Assembly: GCA_002711845.1 (NCBI GenBank)
Contig: PASF01000008.1
Span: 286,019-350,018, forward strand
DNA: 64,000 bases
Reading direction: 5' to 3'
Source: Gammaproteobacteria bacterium
GTDB lineage: Bacteria; Pseudomonadota; Gammaproteobacteria; Pseudomonadales; Pseudohongiellaceae
The position numbers and the translations under genes were made by a program. Below are positions 53,845 to 62,200 of the stretch, piece by piece. The notes beneath the pieces were generated by a model that saw only the letters and a list, made by a program, of their open reading frames with translations, was not told where the DNA came from and ran no database searches. How positions within the stretch are numbered: position 1 is the stretch's first letter; the number at the start of each line of letters is the position of its first letter.

Positions 53845-54918
53845 ATGAGCAAGCACTTGGTATTTTTGATCCACGGCATGGGCGCCTACAAAAAAGACTG
53901 GTCGACAGACGCCCAGGCGACCCTGAAAAAAGCCTATGATGCCTACCCAACGCTGGCAAAGGTCAAGTTCAACGAGGCCTACAGTTTTCAGGAAATCACT
54001 TACGACGACAAGTTCGAACGCATTCGCGATGCCTGGGACAGTGAGTCCAATGGTATCAAGGAACGCCTGATTGCGATGGGCGTAAGCAGTGGGTTGATTC
54101 AGACCCTCACTCGCCTCGCGCAATCCGGCACCGGTGGCGGCTTTTTCCGCACGCACGTGCTGGATGTCATTTTCTACCGGTTCTTCCCGACGGTCCGTGA
54201 TCCGGTTCGCATGCATGTCGCCAAATCCATCGCTGACTCACTCAACAAACACCGCAGCACCAGCACCGGCCCCATCAAATGGTCCATCATCGGCCACTCC
54301 CTGGGCACGGCGGTGACACACGACACGCTGCACCTGATGTTCGCCAAGTCGGCAACCGCCGACATCCCACCGCTCAGCGTCCGCGATTTTTCGCTGCACA
54401 CATACCTGGCCTGCGCCAACGTATCGCGCGTGCTCAGCAAAGGCAATGAAATCCCCGTGTACACATCACGCGTGCGGCCCGCAATGACCCCCTCACGCGA
54501 CGCGGTGATGCGCTACTTTTTGAACGCCTGGAACATGTTCGACCCATTCACCCGGCCATCACGCTTTGAACCGGCGCATGACTGGCTGGACAGCGCGACC
54601 CAGGCTGCACGGCATGCCCGCTTTCAGGACATCAAAACCACCGAGATCCGGCAGACAAACGTTCACGCGCTGGAGCACTACCTGGAAAATCCTGCCGTAC
54701 ACATTCCCTTCTTCCGTGCCACCTGCGACAACCTCAGCATCATCAGCAAGGGCGAAGAAACCAAGGCACAGCAGGCCTACAGGAAAGCGGTGATCGCGGC
54801 GCATCTGGACGGTGAGGCGGAAGAACTGCGACAGCTGATCGAGCGACACGGCGGTGAACTGGAAGATCTGCTGAGTATGGGTTACTCATTCCATAACATG
54901 CTGGAGACATTGTCATGA
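53845..54918 (+). CDS. Unrecognised alpha/beta-hydrolase-like protein
   Basis: The 357-residue product opens KHLVFLIHGMGAYKKDW, an oxyanion-hole type HGMG (10-13). It has a nucleophile elbow WSIIGHSLGTAV with Ser152, so it is probably a serine hydrolase of lipase or esterase type. No signal peptide or membrane segment is seen. Beyond these motifs I do not recognise a family. The C-terminal 100 residues are helical and charged. AAGG lies shortly before the ATG. Its last four bases overlap the next start (ATGA), so it is made with the secreted protein that follows. The pair sits between REP R10 and R11. Confidence 0.75.
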   Translation: MSKHLVFLIHGMGAYKKDWSTDAQATLKKAYDAYPTLAKVKFNEAYSFQEITYDDKFERIRDAWDSESNGIKERLIAMGVSSGLIQTLTRLAQSGTGGGFFRTHVLDVIFYRFFPTVRDPVRMHVAKSIADSLNKHRSTSTGPIKWSIIGHSLGTAVTHDTLHLMFAKSATADIPPLSVRDFSLHTYLACANVSRVLSKGNEIPVYTSRVRPAMTPSRDAVMRYFLNAWNMFDPFTRPSRFEPAHDWLDSATQAARHARFQDIKTTEIRQTNVHALEHYLENPAVHIPFFRATCDNLSIISKGEETKAQQAYRKAVIAAHLDGEAEELRQLIERHGGELEDLLSMGYSFHNMLETLS

Positions 54919-56120
54919 AAACATCACACGGCGAAAAATACCTGAATTGGCTAAGGATCGGCGCCAGCAGCGTCATCATCAGCCTGAGTCTGATATTATC
55001 CCCTGCGGCCCTTGCCTGCGAGACGCCTACCGGGGATGACGTTGACACTCTAGTCGATGGGATCATGCTCAATCTGCGGGGTTGTTACGGCGAAGACAAT
55101 GACAGTAGCGAGCTGACCTTGTGGGTCAGACAACAACTGAACGACGCAGAGGTTCCGGCAGGTGGCGAACTGGCGGAAAGTCACCTGCAGGCCATGGAAG
55201 CAATCATCCAGCGCCTGGTCAATGCTGTCACCAGTGAGGCCATTGTCCTTGAGAATGCCAATCTGGCGGGCGCCCCCGCCGTGCGCGCTGTTGCCGAGCG
55301 GGTGAGCCACGAAGCACCTTCCAATACCACCGACGCATTACGGACGGCACGCGGCAGTGATGGCGGCTGGGTGATCATGCTCGATGAGGACAGCTACGGC
55401 CCCCGCGTCAATAACGTCCCGCTGATGCGCCCACTCGAGGTATTGCTGGAACCCAACTGCCAGGCGCAAGCCGCCTCGGACGGTTGCCGGCAAGCCACAG
55501 AAAGCCTGGAACAACTGCTGCGCGTTGCGAACCTGATGCAGGAGGTGAATCAACGCGCCGACCGCACACTGGGCGTCAACCTGCTGGTTTTCCAGCGCAA
55601 CGACATCATGTGGGATCTGTATACCAATGATGCGCGCGTCCAGTACCCGTGGGAGATGCTGTTAAACGGCCACCGGTATCAGCGTAACCTCAGGCAGCTT
55701 GAGCACGACACCGGTCAGCAGATGTCACTGGCTGACCGCATTCCACCTGACCACCAGATCATTCTGCTGCACCCGGCCATCGGCATGGAATACGTGGATG
55801 AGGCCAGCGACGGCAGCCGGTTTGAACCCGCCGTGGTCATGGAATGGATCGGCTTCAACCGCTGGTCCTACCAGGGCAGTGGCACAGATGTGCGCATGGT
55901 TCGCCCGCTGGGCGTGTCACTGATCACGACTTTCTCTGACCGCGACGGCAGCAAGAATGTGGGCCATGGCCTGGCGCTGCACTGGAACAATAACCTGTCC
56001 ACCGGGTTGAGCTGGCGCAGCGGCGGCGAAGTCGGCGTGTTTATCAGCATCGGGCTTGCCGACCGGTTCAGCTCCGAGCAAGGTCGGCTGGACAAAATCA
56101 AAGGCTGGTTCGGCCGCTGA
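54915..56120 (+). CDS. Unrecognised secreted protein, partner of the hydrolase
   Basis: The 401-residue product has a signal peptide (IGASSVIISLSLILSPAALA-C) ending in Ala-Cys, so a lipoprotein is possible, though the lipobox AALAC is imperfect. Five cysteines follow in the mature part. The middle is helical (RQATESLEQLLRVANLMQEV). The last 120 residues alternate as beta strands (ALHWNNNLSTGLSWRSGGEVGVFISIGLADRF), which could be a surface or outer-membrane domain. I know no family for it. It is translationally coupled to the upstream hydrolase. Confidence 0.7.
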   Translation: MKTSHGEKYLNWLRIGASSVIISLSLILSPAALACETPTGDDVDTLVDGIMLNLRGCYGEDNDSSELTLWVRQQLNDAEVPAGGELAESHLQAMEAIIQRLVNAVTSEAIVLENANLAGAPAVRAVAERVSHEAPSNTTDALRTARGSDGGWVIMLDEDSYGPRVNNVPLMRPLEVLLEPNCQAQAASDGCRQATESLEQLLRVANLMQEVNQRADRTLGVNLLVFQRNDIMWDLYTNDARVQYPWEMLLNGHRYQRNLRQLEHDTGQQMSLADRIPPDHQIILLHPAIGMEYVDEASDGSRFEPAVVMEWIGFNRWSYQGSGTDVRMVRPLGVSLITTFSDRDGSKNVGHGLALHWNNNLSTGLSWRSGGEVGVFISIGLADRFSSEQGRLDKIKGWFGR

Positions 56121-56126
56121 CGCGGA

Positions 56127-56222
56127 AAAGAATGGGGACGAAATAAGTATGGGGACGGAGGCAATACTTTCGGGAAAGTATTGCCTCCGTCCCCATACTT
56201 ATTGCCTCCGTCCCCATACTTA
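56127..56222. repeat. REP R11 (mixed types), palindrome plus one extra inverse arm
   Basis: A decayed AGAATGGGGACGAAAT copy is followed by a complete palindrome AAGTATGGGGACGGAGGC (centre TACTTTCGGGAAAGTA) and a second right arm TTGCCTCCGTCCCCATACTT. It lies between the converging secreted-protein and adhesin genes, touching the adhesin stop. Confidence 0.93.
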
Positions 56223-56224
56223 CA

Positions 56225-59200
56225 TCAGTAGATGCCGGGCAGGTCCATGGACTGCACCTGCTGGGCCGTCAGCTGCACGACGACGTCGTCCAGTGCGTAA
56301 TCGGTGTCCAGCGTGGCGTCTGCCATGGCGTCGGACGGGCCGTAGTAGAAGCCACCCACCTGCAGCAGTTCAATGCTGATCAGCGTATCCACTTCACCGC
56401 TGAGTTTGCGGGTCAGCAGAATCTCCTGCTGGCCATCCTCCCTCAATTGCAGACGCAGCAGGAAGTCCTCCAGGCCACCGGTAAACACCGCCACATCCGT
56501 GCCCTCACCGCCGTCCAGCAGGTCATTGCCATCACCGCCCACCAGGCGGTCGTTGCCCGCCCCACCGCGCAGGATGTCATCACCACTGTTCGGCGACCAG
56601 CCGGTTTCACTGGTCTGGTAATCCTGCACCAGGATCAGGTCGCCCGTGTCACCCCGCAGCAACTGCGCCGCTTCCTGCGCCCGCGCCAGGAACAGCATCG
56701 CCGCGCCCCAGCTCCCGCCCGCGTTCAGGTGATTGACGCCCTCACTGATCAGCGCGTCAGTGGCACTGCCCTCACCCCACACCGCCTCAATCAGCAGTTC
56801 GACCTGCAGCTCCAGCGCCTGCGGCAACGGCCCCTGACGGGCAAAGAACACGTTAACCGCCTCATCCGCCAGCTGCTCCGCGCTCAAACCACTGGTCACA
56901 TACGCATTAAATTCCATCAGTTCCGCACGCTCGCCCATCGCCGCCTTGTACAGACTGGCCACCAGCTCCAGCCGCGCCGGGTCGGCATAGGTAAACGCCG
57001 CCCGATCATCACTGTCGATGCCGCTGTCGCCCTGCGTCCACCACGGCCCGCGCACGGTCACCTGCGCCGCATCCGCCGCCACCGCTTCCGTGGCAGTAAA
57101 CTGACTGACCAGCTCACCGTCCTGCAACCGGTACTGCCAGCTGCCCGCATCACTGGCGCCGCCCTGCAGCACATCATTGCCCGTGCCGCCTTCCAGGATG
57201 TCATTGCCCGCGCCGCCCACCAGCCAGTCATTGCCGGCATCACCAAACAGCCGGTCATCACCGCCACGCGAGCCGACCAGATCATCACCGGCACCGCCGC
57301 GCAGAATGTCATCGTCCGCGCCCAGCACCATGATCTGATTGCCCCCGTCACCACTGACAATCTGCGTACCACTGCCACCACTGACCCGCACGTTGCCGAT
57401 CACCGCCGCAAACTGCACATTGTCCAGATTGATCACCGTGCCCGACGGCAGACTGCGGGTATCGATGACCAGCGCCACCGGCGCCATGCCCGGCTGCGGC
57501 GCCGGCGCACTGATGGTCAGCGTCTTGGCCGGACCGCTGCTGCCACCGGTGGCCACCGTCGGCACCACCGTGCGCACAATCAGATTGTCCGGATCCGGCA
57601 GATCCCCCAGGAAACCACTGCCCGCGCCGGTCAGCTCCTCCCGGTCGGCCTGCTGCTGCGGCGCATTGGTGCGCGCCCGGATCGCCGCGATCAGCCCGCC
57701 AGCACCGGTCTGAGTCTCCACCCGCATCCCCACACCGCTGGGCAACCCCACTTCCAACAACGTCGCGCCACCACTGCTCACCAGCGGTATATTGGCCAGA
57801 CTCGGTTCCCCGGTCTGCTCCTGCCGGCTCTCCGACACCACGGCAATGTCTGTTACCTGCACCGGCGTGCCGTCAGGCGCATTGCCATCACTCTTGTTGA
57901 CCTGCGCGCCATCCACGGTACTGGTTTCGCCCGGCGGTGGCGGCGACTGCACCGCAATCGTTTCGTCACTGGTCACCGCCTCCACCGTCCCGCCCAGGTC
58001 GATATAACGCACCGTGGCAGTGATCTTCGTGCCCAGCGTCTCCTGCGTCAGCAGCAACGTCGACGTGTCCGCATCGGCAATCACCTTGCCATCGGCCCGC
58101 CACTCATAACTGAGCGCGCCCAGGCCATCCACATCAGCCAGATCCTGGGTCAGCGTCAGCGTCTCGCCCACCTGAATCGTCCCGCTCAGGTCAACATCAC
58201 CCTTGGGCGCATCGTTCACATCGGTTATCGTCACACTCACGGCGCCGGTTTGCGTTGACAGCGCGGTCGCACCCCCCGTCGTACCCGCATCCAGCGTATT
58301 GCCCTCACTGCCACTGGTCGTGTCCCAGGCACGGAAGCTGAAGGTCGCCGTCTCACCGCGCTCCGCGTCCGGCTGATAGCGCACCTGCGCCGTCGCCCCC
58401 AACGCCAGCGCCTGATCGGTGCTGACACCGGCAATCGCGGTCCAGGTCTTGCCGGTATCCAGCGAATACTGCCAGTCACCACGCCCCGCCAGATCGGTGA
58501 TCACCAGCCCGGACGCCGCACCGGTATCCACGTCCGCCCGGCCCGCATTGGCCAGTATCGTGGCCACCGCCACCGGCGCTGTACTGGCAGCATCCTCGTT
58601 GGCCCCTGCCATCGTGTAGGTGGTGCCGGTGACCAGTGTCGGCGCATCATTGACCGCACTGATGGCGATCAGCAGATCTGCCTGCTGCGTGGAAAACGCA
58701 GTGCTGCCGCCTGTCCCCGTGCCATCCACCGTGCTATTTACCGTGATATCGACCGTGCCCCGGGTCGCCCCGCTGCTGGCCGTGCCAGTGCTGCCATCCC
58801 AGGCCCGCAGGGTCAGCGCCACATGGCTCTCGCCATTGGCGTTATCCGGGGCATAACGAAGCTGGGCACTGCTGTCCAGCAGCAACGCAGCGCCGGCACT
58901 CACGGCGCCCATATTGTGCCATGTCGCACTGTTATCCGTGGAATACTGCCAGTGGCCATTGCCCTGCGCAGCGGTGACGGCAACACCGCCAACGTCTGCT
59001 TCCAGATCAGCGTACCCCAGCGTCGTCAGCAGCTCACTGACGCTGCGCGCGGCACCGACGGTATTCTCATCGATACCGATCAGGGTCACAGGTCCCGCAT
59101 TGATTGTGGGCGCATCATTGACCGCATTGACGGTGATCGCCACAGTATCGGTCGCCGTCGAAAACGCCGTCGCGCCGCCCTGGGTGCTGGCATCAGTGGT

Positions 59201-62200
59201 GACACCTGATCCTTCCGGCGCGGTGACATCCCAGGCCCGAAAGGTCAACACATCACTGACCGTGCCGTTGGCGTTGGCCGACGGCTGCCAGTACAGGCGA
59301 TCCGTGGCGCCCAGCACCAGCGCCGTGTTATCGCTGACACCTGTCACCGGTGACCAGGACGTGCCATTGTTCACAGAATAGTACAGTGCGCCATCGGCGC
59401 TGTTGGTCGCCGTGATGGCGATACCCTGATCAGAACCCGTGTCCACATCACTGACCCCGCCGGTCAATGCCGACACCAGCGTGCTGTGGCCAATGCTGCC
59501 ATTCACGGGGCCTGCCAGGTCTTCATCAATGGCCGTCAACACCGGCGTCGCCGACCCGTCCAGCACCGGCGCATCATTGCGGCTGCTCACCGACTGGCTA
59601 ACCGTGGCGCTTTGTCCCGAAAACGCCGCGCTGCCACCGTGGGTGGTGGTGTCTGCGGTCTGCACACTGCCATTGCTCGAGGCCGTGCCCGAGGTCTGAT
59701 CCCAGGCCCTGACCGTCAGGGTGGCGGTCTCGCCATTGTCACCCTCAGGCACATAACGCAGCTGCGTGGTGCTGCCCAGCAACAAGGCCGCCGCATCGCT
59801 GACCACCGGGAATGCGGTCCAGCTGGCACCGTCGGTGGAGAACTGCCAGCTGCCATGGCCGGACAAGGCGGTCACGGCCATGCCCGACTGGGCACCGGCA
59901 TCCACATCGGCCTGCTCGATGCCGGTCAGGATGGCTGATACCAGCGTCGCCACCGAGGTCGTGTCCTCATCGGTGCCGGTCAGCAGGTGCGTGTCACCGG
60001 CGGTGACGGTCGGCGCGTCATTCACCGCCGTGATTGCCAGGTCGACCGTGTCAGCGGCACTGGAAAAAGACCTGCCGGCAATCTGCGTATACTCCCCCGC
60101 ACCTTCCCCGGTGGTGACATCCCAGGCACGAAACGTCACCACCTCTGCCACCATGCCATGGCTGTCAGCAGTGGGCACCCAGGCCACCCGATCATCGGCG
60201 CCCAGCAACAGGGCGTGGGTCTCGGACACCGCAGCGGCCTGCGTCCAGCTGGCGCCATCGTCAACGGAAAAATACAGGGTGCCGGCATCAGCGCGGGCCG
60301 CCGTGATGGCGATACCCTTCAAAGCACCCGCATCAATGTCGCTGATACCACCGGTCAGGGTGGAGATCAGCGTGCTGCCGGTCGTTGTCCCGTTCACCGG
60401 CACCCCCGCATCTTCAGCAATGCCGGTCAGCGCCAGTACCGGCGTGGTGTCCAGCACCGGCGCATCATTGATATTGTTGACCGTCACCGCCACGGTATCG
60501 GTCGCGGTGGAATACGCCGTGTCATTGCCGTTAATGCTGACATCACGCAGGTTACCGCCCTCGGCGACGGTGACGTCCCACGCACGAAAAGTCAGCGCAT
60601 CACTGACCGTGCCATTGGCATCGGCCACCGGCTGCCAGTACAGGCGGTCATCAGCGTCCAGCAACAGCGCGCTGCTGTCACTGACACCGGTCACCTGCGC
60701 CCAGGAAAAGCCGCTATCGACGGAGTAATAAAGCGTGCCTGCCGCGCTGTTGGTCGCGGTAATGGCCACGCCTTTGGCATCCCCGGTATCGACATCACTG
60801 ACACCCCCGGTCAACGCCGACACCAGCGTGCTGTTGCCAATGCTGCCATTGGCCGGTGCCGCCAGATCTTCATTGATGGTGGCCAGCACGGGCGCCTGCG
60901 CCGCATCCAGCACCGGGGCGTCATTGCGGCCACTGACACTGACCATTGATGTGGCCACCGTGCTGCTGGCCTTGCCATCATTGACCACCACGTTGATCGA
61001 CCGGATCTGCGTCGTGGGCGACTGGCTGGTGTTGTGGTAGGACACACCCTGCAAAACAGACTGATACACCGCCGTGGTGGCGGCCCCGGTGATACTCAGC
61101 ACACCCGTGCCCGCACTGTAGCTGACCGCCAGTTCGGCAGCAGCCTGGCTGGCGGCGCTGTTCAGGCTCAAGGACTCGGTGGCATCACCGTCGGGCCGAC
61201 TGGTCAGTGTCACCGTCATCGCTTGCAGATCGGCGTTATCTGCATCACTGAGCGCCGCGGCGCTGGCGATAACAATGGCACCGCCCTCTTCGGTAAACAC
61301 CGCCGTGGAACCGGTGCCGGCCGCACCGCCATTCAGGTCAGCCACCGGCGCGGCATTTTCGACCAGCGTCACGCTCTGCTGCTGGGCACCACTTTCAAAC
61401 CCATGGTTCACCGTGTCGATGCTGACGGTGACGGTTTCGTTGTTGTCGCCCGCGCCATCATCAAGTCCGGTGACGGTGAAGGTCTGGCTTGAGCTACCGA
61501 CACCGATGGTGACGCTATTTTTGGTGACACTGCCGCCCAGCGTGTAGTCATCCGCGCCAGTGGCCGTGCCCGCCAGGCTGATGGTGACGTCTACTGCTTC
61601 GCGCGCAACCACCGCCGCACCGTTGATATCTTTCAGCTGCACGGTGAAGGTGGCGACGCCCCCGGCTTCGGCCACACTGTTGTTGTCAACGCTCAACTCG
61701 ACCAGCGGCGCGGTGGTAAAGTTGTAGGCGGTGCTTCCACTGATGCCGGCAAATGCATTGCCCACGGCGTCAGTCAGCACATGCTGGTTATCGGCCGCGT
61801 AAAGCTGAACCGCGTATTCTGTGCCCGCCTGCAGGTTGGTACCGGGATTGAACGTCAGCGTGTTACCCGCAATGGATACCTGATCACTGGTAAGGGTGAC
61901 ATTGTTAACATTGTTGGACTGGCTCAAGTCTCTTAGAAAAATACCGCCCTCGCCCGCGGTGATATCTTCCGAGAACACCAGCACAATATTGGCGCCCAGA
62001 TCAGTCACCAAACCATCGTCGACCGGCGTTGATGCAGCGCCACTAAACACCGGCGCGCTGTTATCAAGCGTATAGGCATTGTTGTTGGTGCCCGTCGGCG
62101 TGGTCACCGCCAAGGCGTTACCCTCAGCATCGGTGACACTGTGGCCGCCGGCAAAGCTGAGCGTGGCGGTGCCATCCAGCGTGGCCAGGTCACCACCGGA

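Noticed and set aside
56447..58258. 603-codon plus-strand ORF opposite the adhesin
   Set aside because: Arg/His/Gln-rich shadow of the repetitive adhesin frame, no ribosome site and no recognisable domain.
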